A stretch of DNA of 64,000 nucleotides from Spirochaetae bacterium HGW-Spirochaetae-1 (lineage in GTDB: Bacteria; Spirochaetota; UBA4802; UBA5550). The notes under the pieces were generated by a model. It saw nothing but the letters and a program-made list of their open reading frames with translations, did no database searches and was not told the DNA's origin. Within the stretch, counting starts at the first letter, position 1, and each line of letters starts with the position of its first letter. Location of the stretch: the NCBI GenBank assembly GCA_002839375.1, contig PGXY01000004.1, positions 379,864 through 443,863 on the forward strand. Direction: 5' to 3'. Made by a program: the position numbers and the translations under genes. Shown in pieces: positions 54,868-64,000 of the stretch.

Positions 54868-55488
54868 TCAATTAAAAAAAGGATTCATCGTTTTTTCCCT
54901 GCCGATGGTGGTTTCCGGGCCGTGACCCGGCAACACCCTGATATCATCGGGGAGTGTGAAGAGTTTTTCTTTTATGGATGATATCAGTTCAACATAATCC
55001 CCTCCGGGAAGATCGGTCCTGCCTATGGAAAAGTTAAAAAGTGCATCGCCGCTGAAGACCACGCTGTCGATCTGTATGGATACGGACCCGCGGGAATGTC
55101 CTGGCGTGTACAGAAGTTCCAGGGTAAGTCCGGCTACGGTTATGTTTCCTTCCGTGGGAAGGTTTGCGTCGGGAACGGGAACGCCCGGGTCCGGTACGCC
55201 GAACATGCGCGCCTGAACAGGAATGGTTTCAAGGAGGGGTTTATCCAGTTCATTAACCATGAAGGGAACGGGGTATTTCTTTTTTATGGCATTGACGCCC
55301 TCGACATGATCGATATGGCCGTGCGTGGCGATGATAGCTTCCAGGTTCAGCTTGTCGCTGCGGATTTTCTCCAGCAGCGGGTTTACCTCAAAACCGGGAT
55401 CGAGAATGAAGCAGGCCGATGTTTCCTTGTTAATGACAAGGTATGAATTGACCATGAACGGGCCGTTTTCATATATTAATATTTCCAT
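54868..55488 (-). CDS. Metallo-beta-lactamase-fold hydrolase (glyoxalase II-like)
   Basis: A 206-residue metallohydrolase. The zinc motif is THGHIDH (His56, His58, Asp60, His61). Further metal ligands are in YTPGHSRGS (about 130) and SGDALF, with a C-terminal LPGHGPETT. It probably cleaves a thioester or similar small substrate. GGAG lies before the ATG. It is divergent from a DUF167 gene; the space between contains a perfect 13-bp inverted repeat. Confidence 0.93.
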   Translation of the reverse strand: MEILIYENGPFMVNSYLVINKETSACFILDPGFEVNPLLEKIRSDKLNLEAIIATHGHIDHVEGVNAIKKKYPVPFMVNELDKPLLETIPVQARMFGVPDPGVPVPDANLPTEGNITVAGLTLELLYTPGHSRGSVSIQIDSVVFSGDALFNFSIGRTDLPGGDYVELISSIKEKLFTLPDDIRVLPGHGPETTIGREKTMNPFFN

Positions 55489-55602
55489 TGTAGTTCTCCG
55501 TGGGATTGATGTATTTCGTGAAATCCTTTACAGCTCATGCAGCTTTTACTTCAAGGTAAACGAGTCGCATGATTATTGTTTTTAATATCAGGCACTTACG
55601 GT

Positions 55603-55631
55603 ATATGTGTCAAATATTATTTGACACATAT
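55603..55631. promoter_or_regulatory. Perfect 13-bp inverted repeat, probable operator
   Basis: ATATGTGTCAAAT (55603-55615) and ATTTGACACATAT (55619-55631) are exact reverse complements around three bases. Each arm contains a TTGACA -35-like hexamer on one strand. It lies midway between the divergent MBL-hydrolase and DUF167 genes, so a dimeric regulator could control both. No regulator gene is adjacent. Confidence 0.6.
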
Positions 55632-55671
55632 GATCACGGGCGGCAGGAATAGTTACGGGAAGGACCGTATT

Positions 55672-55944
55672 GTGGAAAAGAAAGAAACCATCCTTGATAT
55701 CACCGTTTCGCCCAAATCATCGAGAACGCAGATCGTTCTTTGTGATGATAACGTCATAAAGGTCTATCTGAATTCACCGCCCGTGGACGGCGCCGCCAAT
55801 GAGGAATGCGTTCGTATTTTCGCCAAAACACTCCACGTCCCAAAATCCTCCGTTGTTATCGTGAAAGGACATAAAAGCCGGAAAAAACGCCTGCTTATCG
55901 TCGATATGACCACCGACGAGGTGTTCCGGAAACTACGCTCCTGA
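55672..55944 (+). CDS. DUF167/YggU family protein
   Basis: A 90-residue protein of the widespread YggU/DUF167 family. It has the pattern DITVSPKSSRTQI, then IKVYLNSPPVDGAANEE and VVIVKGHKSRKKRLLIV. GTG 55672 was chosen because AGGA lies seven bases upstream and the length then matches the family. The open frame upstream runs through the inverted repeat and looks non-coding. The family's role is not established. Confidence 0.88.
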   Translation: MEKKETILDITVSPKSSRTQIVLCDDNVIKVYLNSPPVDGAANEECVRIFAKTLHVPKSSVVIVKGHKSRKKRLLIVDMTTDEVFRKLRS

Positions 55945-56082
55945 CCGTCGGCGATAACGGTTCCAGTATGGACAGAGGCACAATGGATTATCCTTAAAAA
56001 AAGCTTGTATTTTCCATATATTTTATTAAAAGAAACTTAATTTCAGCCCATGTGAGAAATGTAAACGGGCCGGATATCAGCT

Positions 56083-57093
56083 ATGCAGAACAGGTTGATT
56101 ACCATACTTTTTTCGATTATTATTGCCATGGGAATTCCTGTTCAGATTTTTTCCCAGGGCGGCGATATCCCTGTTCCTCCTAGCGGCAATAATGACGGCA
56201 CCGGTATCATACTGTTAACCGATGAAGCTGATGAACAACATGCGTCCCATGGTTTGATCAAAACAGAACTCCTTCCTGATTCGGACCTCTTCCCCGGCTT
56301 CCTCGCCGATCCGCGCCGCGTTGAAATGTCATCGACTTTCAGAGTTGCCGATACCACCTATGACGCGTACATATATGATGCCGACGGCAAAAAGACCTAT
56401 ATCTTCGACAACAGCAAAATCTTTGCACCCATCTCCTTCGGTGCCCGTCTTCCCCTGGTGAGGATATACGGCGACTGGGGCGCGCTGCAGCTCAATGCCG
56501 AGGGCTGCATATGGGCGGTTTTCGCCAAGACCGATTATCCCCAGGCAGCCACCAATCTCCTCAACGCCGATTATTACGTGGGAGCCCCCATCACCTATGC
56601 CTGGAAGGATTTTTCCATGAAGGCCCGCTTCTACCATCTTTCATCCCATGTCGGTGATGAGTTCCTTGTCGCGTACCCGGGACTGAACCGGATCAATGCC
56701 AGCAAGGAGTGCGCCGATATATTCGGGGCCTATACATTTTTTGATCGTATACGACTCTATGCCGGGTTCGGCATGGTGATGCGCCATGATCCGTCCTATG
56801 ATCTGGAACCGTTTTATACGGAATATGGTATTGAACTGCGGCCCTGGCTGCCCATGGGTATCATTGATCCCGTCACCTGGCAGCCCTATATCGCGACGCA
56901 TTTCAGGAACGTCCAGGATAACCGATGGAATCTCGATACCACCACTGCCCTGGGAGTTGAATTCAGCCATTACCGCCATCCCATGACCAGGCTGCGTTTT
57001 TCCCTGGAATATCATAAGGGCAATTCTCTCGATGGCCAGTTCTCGCGGAACAAAACCAGCTACTATGCCTTTAACTTCGGCGTGGGATTTTAA
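56083..57093 (+). CDS. Outer-membrane protein, DUF1207-like
   Basis: A 336-residue exported protein with a Sec signal (about residues 1-24, ending FSQ). The body has the features I associate with DUF1207 proteins: PGFLADPRRVEMSSTFR, LLNADYYVGAPITYAW and ARFYHLSSHVGDEFL. It ends YYAFNFGVGF, with a terminal Phe typical of beta-barrels. It is probably an outer-membrane barrel of unknown role. No operon partner is evident. Confidence 0.78.
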   Translation: MQNRLITILFSIIIAMGIPVQIFSQGGDIPVPPSGNNDGTGIILLTDEADEQHASHGLIKTELLPDSDLFPGFLADPRRVEMSSTFRVADTTYDAYIYDADGKKTYIFDNSKIFAPISFGARLPLVRIYGDWGALQLNAEGCIWAVFAKTDYPQAATNLLNADYYVGAPITYAWKDFSMKARFYHLSSHVGDEFLVAYPGLNRINASKECADIFGAYTFFDRIRLYAGFGMVMRHDPSYDLEPFYTEYGIELRPWLPMGIIDPVTWQPYIATHFRNVQDNRWNLDTTTALGVEFSHYRHPMTRLRFSLEYHKGNSLDGQFSRNKTSYYAFNFGVGF

Positions 57094-57272
57094 TATACTC
57101 TCCATCATAGATTCCCCTGCAAATTGTTGAAAATGCTTGTAATTAATTCATCTATGCCGTAACTGGTTCTTTTTCTTGTAAAAAATCCGGCCTGTTCTAT
57201 TATTGACCGGCAGGGTCTTTATTATTGTACAATGAACTGTTTTGGAAATGCTGAAGAAGGGAGGTATGTCCT

Positions 57273-60200
57273 ATGAATAGAGACGCCAAATATCGTGAAA
57301 TTCCTTATAACTATACCTCCTTCTCCGATAAAGAGATCATCCTCAAGTATTTCGATGCTGAAACCTGGGATATGCTCAATGAACTGAGAAGCAAGAGGGT
57401 AACGGGCCGGAGCGCCAAGCTCCTTTTCGAGATCATGGGTGATATTTTCATTATAGACCGAAATCCCTATATCTTCAATGATTTTCTGGAGCACCGGGAA
57501 AAGCAGTATAACCTGAAAAAGCAACACAAGCTCAAGCTGGCCATTATCAGGAAAAACGCCACGGATGATCTGGTTCTTGAGATCATCAAACGGGCCCGCA
57601 GAGTGGACCAGGAATTTTTCCAGAGCTTTAAACAGGAAGAGCGCGCCAGAAAAAAAATACATTCCGCCTTTAGCCAGGTAACGGCTGGCGGAAATATTTT
57701 ATTCTCGGCCTTTCAAAAAGTCTCTCATGTTACGGACGCCACGGACTGGCGCGTCGAATATCCCCAGGTTGTGCTCTATCCCGACACGGCGGAAGAAATA
57801 CCGGGCATCATACGGACGGCCCAGAAGCTGAACCTGAAAATCATTCCCCGGGGCGGCGGTACGGGGCTCACGGGCGGCGCCATACCGGTGTACAAGAACA
57901 CGGCCGTCATCAACACGGAAAAACTGCGTAAAATAAGCGACATAGAAATCATCCATGAAAACGGGGGCGATATTCCCGTGGTGGAAGTGGAAGCGGGTGT
58001 TATTACCGAAAACGCCATGCACCATTGCTCCGGGCAGGGCTACATTTTTGCCACGGACCCCACTTCGGCCTGGGCCTCCACTATCGGCGGGAACATCGCC
58101 GAAAATGCCGGCGGAAAAAAATGCGTCATGTGGGGAACGGCAATTGACAATATTTATTCCTTTCGCATCGTCAATTCACGGGGCGAGATCATCGAGGTCC
58201 TGCGTCAGGACCATCCCCATCATAAAATCATGCCCGATGACGAAGTGACCTTCCTGGTGTACCGCATAAGAAGAAAGGAAGCGCGCGACCTGATCAACAC
58301 TATAACCCTGAAGGGAACGGACATACGGAAAAAGGGCGTGGGTAAGGATATCACCAACAAGGCCCTGGGAGGGGTTCCCGGCATACAGAAGGAAGGCGGC
58401 GACGGCATCATTGTCTCGGCGAAATTCGTGTTATACCGGCCCTTTGATCACTGCCGGACGGTCTGTCTTGAATTTTTCGGGAAAAACCTGATAAACGCCT
58501 CGCGGGCCATCGTTGATATTCTCAATTCCTTTGCCGGAAACACCGAAGCGAGCCTGACGGCCCTGGAACACTTCGACGAAAAATATGAAGTGGCTATAAA
58601 TTACCGGAACAAATCGGACCGCAGCGAGCTTCCCAAGGCCGTGCTCCTTATCGATATAGAGGGCAACAATGAAAAAGCCCTGGTCGAGGCAAGCAGCGCC
58701 ATGATCGACATGGTGAAGACCTATGACGCCGAGGGCTTTATTGCGGAAACGGAGTCCATGAGGGAGGCTTTCTGGAAGGACAGGAAAAACCTGGGCGCAA
58801 TCGCGAGGCACACCAATGCATTCAAGCTCAACGAGGACGTGGTCATTCCCATTGAATCGCTGCCGCTCTTCGCCGATTTTATCGAGATGCTCAATATCCG
58901 GAAGGAACTGGAAAACTATGTCGGACTTATAAACGATGTGGATGAATTTTATACGAATAAAGCACTGGAGGACGATTCATTTCTTCCCCATAAGCTGAAG
59001 ACCTTCCTGGCCCAGCTCCAGGAGATCAAATCAACGTTCATGCAGTACATAGGCAATATAGGACAGCCCATTGATGTGCTGAAGGATGTCGATCCCCGGT
59101 TCACCGGCGACACCCGGCTGGTATTCGAATATATCAGGGACAATGACCTGCTTATAAACCTGGAAAAAAAGGTGATCGAAAGCTTCAGGCAGCTCTTCCA
59201 TGGCTACGACGAGCTCATTGAGGAAATAACCGGGCTTTTCAGGGATCGGAGAAACCGGAAGATAATCATTGCCACGCACATGCATGCCGGTGACGGGAAT
59301 ATCCATGTAAATATTCCCGTCCATTCCAATGATTACGCCATGCTTCAGGAGGCCGATGAAACGGCCGGCATCATCATGCGAAAGACCAAGGACCTGGGCG
59401 GCGTCATCTCGGGAGAGCACGGTATAGGCCTCACAAAACTTAAATTCATAGACCAGCATGTCCTCGATGATTATGCCGTCTATAAAAAACAGAACGATCC
59501 CGATGATCTTTTTAACCCGGGGAAACTCCGCTCCGATTTCCCCGCCAGCAGCATTTATACGCCGTCGTTCAACCTTCTCGGCAAGGAGGCTTTCATCCTG
59601 GAAGCATCGGACCTGGGGAAACTGACCACGTCCATTGCGGCCTGTGTCCGTTGCGGGAAATGCAAAGACGTGTGCAATACGCATCATCCCGGGGCCACCA
59701 TGTTTTACAGCCCCCGCAATAAAATACTGGGGGTCTCTCTTATCTCCGAGGCCGTGCTCTACGAGGCGCAGACCTCGAGCCGCCTGAGCTTTCGGAATTT
59801 CCGCATGCTCCGGGAAATTTCCGATCATTGCACGGGCTGTCATAACTGCTATAAACCGTGCCCGGTAAATATTGATTTCGGCGAGGTCACCCTTGCCATC
59901 AAGGAATTACTGGTGGAGAGGCACCGGTCAAAATTCAAGTTAATAACCTCCTTTGTTCTTTTTTATCTGCGGCGTCGCGGTGTGAGGATTAATACCTTTT
60001 TCAGAATACTGCTGCTGAAAATCGGTTATAGCGGCCAGCGCATGGCCTATTATTTCGGCAGGCCCTTTTTCCCCATCACGGCGAAGATTCTGCCGCAAGT
60101 TACTGAAATGCTGAAAGCGCCCTTCCCGCATTCCGGCGAGAGGACTATCCGCGAAATATTCAATCTCAGGGGAAGCAATACCTTCTATGCCTTTTCAGAT

Positions 60201-60989
60201 CCGTCGAAGCCGGTCAAAAAAAGCGTTGTTTATTTTCCCGGGTGCGGCTCAGAGCGCATGTTTCCCGAAATCAGCATGGCCGTCATCGCCCTTCTCTATT
60301 ATGCGGGCATTCGGGTCGTTATAGCGCCGGAGTATCTGTGCTGCGGTTACCCCATGCTGTTTAATGGCAGGGTAAAACAGGCGAAGAACAAGAGTTATGA
60401 AAACAGGGTCATGTTTCATCGTATGGCCGACACTATCGGGTACATGGATATTGAAGACGTGGTGGTTTCCTGCGGGACCTGTTTTGAGATGCTGAACAAA
60501 TACAAGATTGAAAATATTTTTGCCGATTCGGCCATTATCGATGTTAATGAATTCATGGCCCGCGAGGAGCTTTACCGCATCGACCGGAGTGGCGAACAGC
60601 TTTTGTATCATGATCCCTGCCATTCCCCCATGAAGCGCCTGGGTGTCGATAAGACCTTTTCAGTCCTGCTGAATGCGAAGCCCGTCAGCGCGCCTAACTG
60701 CTGCGGAGAAGGGGGAACACTGTCCCTTTCCACGCCGGATATTTCCAACAAGCTGCGGGAGAGAAAATCCGACAATATATCCCGTCATTATCACCGCCAT
60801 GAGAAGGCCACGGTACTGACGACCTGTCCGAGCTGTGTACAGGGTCTATCAAAAATACACGGGCGCCTTACGGTAAAGGGGCAGTCCATGGTGGTTTACC
60901 TTGCCGATGAAATACTGGGTAAGCACTGGAAACGGGATTTTAAAAAGAATATCAAAAAGCAGAACGGCATTGAGCGGATTATACTATAA
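57273..60989 (+). CDS. Giant FAD-linked oxidoreductase with Fe-S and CCG domains
   Basis: A 1238-residue fusion resembling DUF3683-type FAD/FMN oxidoreductases. The N-terminal about 145 residues correspond to that domain. An FAD-binding type 4 domain with PRGGGTGLTGG (about 192) follows, then a lactate-dehydrogenase-like cap with HMHAGDGNIHVNI (about 669) and GEHGIGLTK (about 716). Two 4Fe-4S motifs, CVRCGKCKDVC (about 790) and CTGCHNCYKPCP (about 853), come next. Two CCG modules close the protein: CCGYP with CGTCF, and CCGEGG with CPSC. It would oxidise a 2-hydroxy acid such as lactate and pass electrons to the respiratory chain or another acceptor. GGGAGG precedes the ATG. Confidence 0.93.
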   Translation: MNRDAKYREIPYNYTSFSDKEIILKYFDAETWDMLNELRSKRVTGRSAKLLFEIMGDIFIIDRNPYIFNDFLEHREKQYNLKKQHKLKLAIIRKNATDDLVLEIIKRARRVDQEFFQSFKQEERARKKIHSAFSQVTAGGNILFSAFQKVSHVTDATDWRVEYPQVVLYPDTAEEIPGIIRTAQKLNLKIIPRGGGTGLTGGAIPVYKNTAVINTEKLRKISDIEIIHENGGDIPVVEVEAGVITENAMHHCSGQGYIFATDPTSAWASTIGGNIAENAGGKKCVMWGTAIDNIYSFRIVNSRGEIIEVLRQDHPHHKIMPDDEVTFLVYRIRRKEARDLINTITLKGTDIRKKGVGKDITNKALGGVPGIQKEGGDGIIVSAKFVLYRPFDHCRTVCLEFFGKNLINASRAIVDILNSFAGNTEASLTALEHFDEKYEVAINYRNKSDRSELPKAVLLIDIEGNNEKALVEASSAMIDMVKTYDAEGFIAETESMREAFWKDRKNLGAIARHTNAFKLNEDVVIPIESLPLFADFIEMLNIRKELENYVGLINDVDEFYTNKALEDDSFLPHKLKTFLAQLQEIKSTFMQYIGNIGQPIDVLKDVDPRFTGDTRLVFEYIRDNDLLINLEKKVIESFRQLFHGYDELIEEITGLFRDRRNRKIIIATHMHAGDGNIHVNIPVHSNDYAMLQEADETAGIIMRKTKDLGGVISGEHGIGLTKLKFIDQHVLDDYAVYKKQNDPDDLFNPGKLRSDFPASSIYTPSFNLLGKEAFILEASDLGKLTTSIAACVRCGKCKDVCNTHHPGATMFYSPRNKILGVSLISEAVLYEAQTSSRLSFRNFRMLREISDHCTGCHNCYKPCPVNIDFGEVTLAIKELLVERHRSKFKLITSFVLFYLRRRGVRINTFFRILLLKIGYSGQRMAYYFGRPFFPITAKILPQVTEMLKAPFPHSGERTIREIFNLRGSNTFYAFSDPSKPVKKSVVYFPGCGSERMFPEISMAVIALLYYAGIRVVIAPEYLCCGYPMLFNGRVKQAKNKSYENRVMFHRMADTIGYMDIEDVVVSCGTCFEMLNKYKIENIFADSAIIDVNEFMAREELYRIDRSGEQLLYHDPCHSPMKRLGVDKTFSVLLNAKPVSAPNCCGEGGTLSLSTPDISNKLRERKSDNISRHYHRHEKATVLTTCPSCVQGLSKIHGRLTVKGQSMVVYLADEILGKHWKRDFKKNIKKQNGIERIIL

Positions 60990-61108
60990 TGGAACCTGTG
61001 AAAATTATAATTTAAAGGAGTCCATTGCCATATCCATAAAAAGCTTTACCGGTTACGGAAAAAAGCCGAAAAAGTAAGTGAATACTTGTGATAAGAACGA
61101 GGATAGCT

Positions 61109-61756
61109 ATGGGTAAAAGGGCGCTCTTGATATTATTTCTCTCCATACCGGTTTTTCTCTTTTCTCAGGAACCACCGAAAGAGACGGATGCCGGTAAAAA
61201 AACACAGAAGAACATCCCTGTTCTGGCGCAATACAGCAACAGGTTTACGGTAAAACCCATCTACTTTAACAAACGTATTGATGTGACGGGGAAGGGAGAT
61301 ATTCTTGAAATTGAGATGGTCATCGAAAATCTCACCGATGATCCCATTGATATGTATATTTTTACCATAGCGACTTTTGAAAACGTCGAAGCGACACGGA
61401 GCAGTTTCGAACGGCCCATTCCGCCTGCCGAACGTATAAAAACATTTGTAGCCAGTCCTGATGATATTAAAAATTTTGAATATCCCGTGTATGATGAACA
61501 GGGAAATATTAAAAAAGATTTCTTCGGTAAAGAGATAGTTGAATATAAAAAATATCCCCATGAACCCAGGAAGGGAGTTGATCCCACTACCGGCAAAGCC
61601 TACCATCTTGTGGACAAGCTGGTATTACGGACATATCATCTCAGCGTCTACAAGAAAAACTATTACTTTTTTAACGAGGCGGCTCTTCTCATTTTTGACA
61701 TGGATGGCAATCCCGTTTACCGCCAGCTCTATGATTTGAAAAACTGGAGGCGGTGA
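61109..61756 (+). CDS. Secreted protein, unknown function
   Basis: A 215-residue protein with a Sec signal (MGKRALLILFLSIPVFLFSQ). ATG 61109 has GAGGA upstream; GTG 61088 in frame is less likely. The mature part looks beta-rich (ILEIEMVIENLTDDPIDMYI) and ends VYRQLYDLKNWRR, like an immunoglobulin-type periplasmic domain. No family recognised. Confidence 0.78.
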   Translation: MGKRALLILFLSIPVFLFSQEPPKETDAGKKTQKNIPVLAQYSNRFTVKPIYFNKRIDVTGKGDILEIEMVIENLTDDPIDMYIFTIATFENVEATRSSFERPIPPAERIKTFVASPDDIKNFEYPVYDEQGNIKKDFFGKEIVEYKKYPHEPRKGVDPTTGKAYHLVDKLVLRTYHLSVYKKNYYFFNEAALLIFDMDGNPVYRQLYDLKNWRR

Positions 61757-62003
61757 GGGTCCCGTCATATACCCTGACCATGGCGGTGCGCCTTCTCCGG
61801 GCCTATTGCCTGCCGTTATAAACGGATTTCCCCCGGGGCCGCATCTCTCGAACTGTCTGAGAGTCCCATGCAGGTCCGGAATCGGCTTTTTATCCCCCTC
61901 TTATATTTAGTAATTGAAAAAAAGAGTATACTTTGCTAACTCTTCACTGTCCTGTGTTGTCATAATGATTCTTTTTCAGTAGATTAAAGACCGGGGATAT
62001 TCA

Positions 62004-63110
62004 ATGAAGCGTAAGTCTTTCATATCAGGAATCTTCTTTGCCTGCATTATTTTCCATCTGCCGGGGACGAATCTTGCGGCCAGTGATGACGCCTATGATT
62101 ATTCCAGCTGGGGCAATAATTATTACCAATCTGAATCGGTAAATATTAAAAATGTCAACGGCAAGTTCTATGCCTATATTGTTCTTCTCTTTAATGAAAA
62201 CCCTCATTTTGTAAACCTGATCCAGAAGGACAGCATTCCTCTGAAAATAATGGCCCACGAGGGATTTCACATCAACGCCTATAAAAGCTATCTTAATTCC
62301 CTTCCCGAGGGGGCTCTGAAGGGCCTGGCCAGGACTATGCTGTCGGTGTATCTTGAATCAGTCCGGCTTGATGATCAGGAACTGCACCGGATCGAGGATA
62401 TTCTCGTTGATCGGAATATCATATTGAAATTTTCCCGTGATAAGAACCGGGAATTCAGAAAGATAACCCTTGATTATTGTATCTATGGCAAAAAGGTGGA
62501 AATTACCACAAAACACCCCCTTATGGAACATAAGGATAAAATTTATAACATACAGCCCTTCATTTACTACGATGAATTCTCCACCAGCAATTCCACTTTC
62601 TACTATGACATGATTTATATAAACATGGAAGAGGTGCTCAATGACGCCCTCATTGCGAGAAAAACCATCAAAGGTGAAAATGTTAAATCGCTTTTTTTTG
62701 TCGGCTCACGTGTAACGGACGATATTAAATTCTGCCTGAATAAAAGTTTCAGCGGCAGCAGCCGCATCCGCGATGAAATATGGGAGATGTTCGTCATCCA
62801 TGAGCTTACACATAAAATGATCAACAACCGCTTTAACTATTATGACCAGGTCAACGGCGAGGAGCTTTCGCTCATGAGCACCATTTATGCGAAACCGTAC
62901 CTGGGACTCTCAGTCATGTACAGCTATGTCAACTACAATGCCATCAATCCCCACAGGATTGCAGCCATGAATTTCGTTAAATATGTCGCTGAAAAATCGG
63001 GGAACAGGGATATTGGCCGAAATCCGGGACTCATCAAACTCATGGGAGAAGCCCAGCTGAAGCAATTAGCCAGGGATTATTTCCAGCTCATTGTGGATCG
63101 GCTTGATTAG
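62004..63110 (+). CDS. Secreted protein with two HExxH zinc-protease-like motifs
   Basis: A 368-residue exported protein with a Sec signal (about residues 1-25, ending LAA). Two HExxH motifs are present: HEGFH at residues 85-89 and HELTH at 266-270. After the second, Glu286 in NGEELSLMS could be the third zinc ligand of a gluzincin-type metallopeptidase. It is therefore a probable zinc metalloprotease, perhaps a duplicated or two-centre one. Its stop overlaps the convergent zinc-phospholipase-like gene by four bases. No named family recognised. Confidence 0.78.
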   Translation: MKRKSFISGIFFACIIFHLPGTNLAASDDAYDYSSWGNNYYQSESVNIKNVNGKFYAYIVLLFNENPHFVNLIQKDSIPLKIMAHEGFHINAYKSYLNSLPEGALKGLARTMLSVYLESVRLDDQELHRIEDILVDRNIILKFSRDKNREFRKITLDYCIYGKKVEITTKHPLMEHKDKIYNIQPFIYYDEFSTSNSTFYYDMIYINMEEVLNDALIARKTIKGENVKSLFFVGSRVTDDIKFCLNKSFSGSSRIRDEIWEMFVIHELTHKMINNRFNYYDQVNGEELSLMSTIYAKPYLGLSVMYSYVNYNAINPHRIAAMNFVKYVAEKSGNRDIGRNPGLIKLMGEAQLKQLARDYFQLIVDRLD

Positions 63111-64000
63111 TCCAGTATTCTTGAGGGATTCTTAATATCCATGGCATCAAAACCGGCGTTTTTTACTCCCGTATAGGCATTGTCGGCAAGCATGGAAGTT
63201 ATATCGGGATACTGACCGGTGTAGAGTGAAGCCTCTATTTTTTCCCAGACCGTAACAATTTTTTCACAGGCCTGTTTGAGAAGGTCATCGATCGATTCAT
63301 AATGCAGCCCGGTTTTTTCCGTAGGATAGTTCCAGCGTTCCCGGTGGAAGTTGAGCACATGGGTATTCAGCCTGCGCGGTTGGGGATACTGCACCAGGAA
63401 GTCCGAATAGAACAATTTTTTCATGCGAATCTCGCGCACAAAATTGGAAAAATAAATATTTTTATTCGTTTTTATACCATAGACGGTTTTAATAAGAAAA
63501 GGAACGGCGTCGAGATATCCCCAGGTCCCGGTATAATTGCTTTCATTCTCTTTTTTATCCCGCCATATAATTTTCGGATAAATATCAGGATATGATTTGT
63601 TCAGGGCCTCAAGGATGATGTCCTTAATGGCGTGACGCAGCTGATCGGCCAGGGCACGCTTTCTGACGGGCAGGAGTTTTCCGATATCGGGCTCCAGTTC
63701 ATTTCTCCTCTCATCCTTGTACAGGTAGTAGTTGTCTATGTTGTATTGAAACAGGAGGTTCTGTTCACGGTAAAAAACGGTTTCCTTCCGGTCAAAGGAA
63801 TCGGGAAAGCCGGACCAGAAAAAAATAAAGGGATGTATAAGGGCGTCGGCAATCATATGGGAAATAAAGCCATAGAGATAGGCGCGCTGTTCGGCGCTCC
63901 ATTCATTGTTCTTATCCTCATATGAATAGAGGCGGTCCAACATGGCGGCGATGAGTTTTTCACTGTTGCCATTGTGAAGGAAGAATGATATCTCATGGCC
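63107..64000 (-). CDS. Zinc-dependent phospholipase C-like protein, 5' end cut
   Basis: At least 297 residues; the frame is still open at the right edge, so the start lies beyond the window. GHEISFFLHN near the visible N-terminus and AYLYGFISHMIADALIHPF further on match the helical His/Asp-rich core of zinc-dependent phospholipase C-like proteins. ATG 63943 lies inside this domain and is not the start. The C-terminal 180 residues are less conserved. The substrate may be a phospholipid; some family members are not enzymes. Confidence 0.82.
   Translation of the reverse strand, partial: GHEISFFLHNGNSEKLIAAMLDRLYSYEDKNNEWSAEQRAYLYGFISHMIADALIHPFIFFWSGFPDSFDRKETVFYREQNLLFQYNIDNYYLYKDERRNELEPDIGKLLPVRKRALADQLRHAIKDIILEALNKSYPDIYPKIIWRDKKENESNYTGTWGYLDAVPFLIKTVYGIKTNKNIYFSNFVREIRMKKLFYSDFLVQYPQPRRLNTHVLNFHRERWNYPTEKTGLHYESIDDLLKQACEKIVTVWEKIEASLYTGQYPDITSMLADNAYTGVKNAGFDAMDIKNPSRILD

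Overview
The window looks like the chromosome of a Gram-negative bacterium, most plausibly a member of the Spirochaetota. This rests on gene style rather than a marker gene: secreted and outer-membrane proteins with Sec signals or lipoboxes, two large membrane chemoreceptors, two stand-alone STAS antagonists, several TPR proteins, and compact mixed-strand operons. No rRNA, tRNA or CRISPR array was seen. The base composition looks intermediate, with a visibly more A+T-rich patch around 14000-16100 (ClC transporter).

Layout. 1-220: the start of a REP-associated tyrosine transposase (minus strand, running off the left edge) and a REP-like palindrome. 340-3505: a shikimate kinase-chorismate synthase fusion, ribF and an alkyl-DNA methyltransferase in one run. 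3693-8794: stand-alone receiver, aldo/keto reductase, surE, TPR protein, STAS protein and FGGY sugar kinase. 8801-13692: membrane chemoreceptor, PflX-like radical SAM protein and a Tat-exported sulfatase. 13999-19527: ClC transporter with CBS and TrkA-C domains, then TPR, beta-barrel and lipoprotein envelope genes.

19598-25362 is the most coherent regulatory block. A GGDEF-EAL protein diverges from a degenerate GGDEF protein. The latter is translationally coupled to a TetR regulator that appears to start at a CTG codon. An AidB-like acyl-CoA dehydrogenase follows in convergent orientation. One 15-bp near-palindrome (GTAACC-N3-GGTAAC type) lies in the promoter shared by the c-di-GMP genes and occurs twice in the dehydrogenase promoter, which predicts a small TetR regulon.

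25534-36882: a lipoprotein fusing nitroreductase and covalent-FMN domains, an envelope protein, a CoA-transferase-like/GNAT fusion, ruvC-yebC, TPR proteins, a 1004-residue membrane/spermidine-synthase-like/TPR protein and a pseudouridine synthase. 37039-48148: small proteins, a large secreted FnIII protein, an ABC permease/ATPase pair, a 623-residue unknown, an MnmC-type methyltransferase, a phosphohexomutase, acylphosphatase and a second STAS protein.

48459-54750 (minus) is a tight four-gene operon: class III aminotransferase, a protein with a kinase-like (APH/choline-kinase) motif pattern, a C69/secernin Ntn hydrolase and a chemoreceptor with a sugar-binding-like N-terminal domain. It is the best candidate for an undescribed metabolic and sensing unit. 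54868-64000: an MBL hydrolase and a DUF167 protein around a perfect 13-bp inverted repeat, a DUF1207-like outer-membrane protein, a giant FAD/Fe-S oxidoreductase, a secreted protein, a protein with two HExxH motifs, and a zinc-phospholipase-C-like protein cut by the right edge.

All calls come from reading the sequence and translations by eye. No database search was run; family names are recognition calls, and operators and promoters are predictions.
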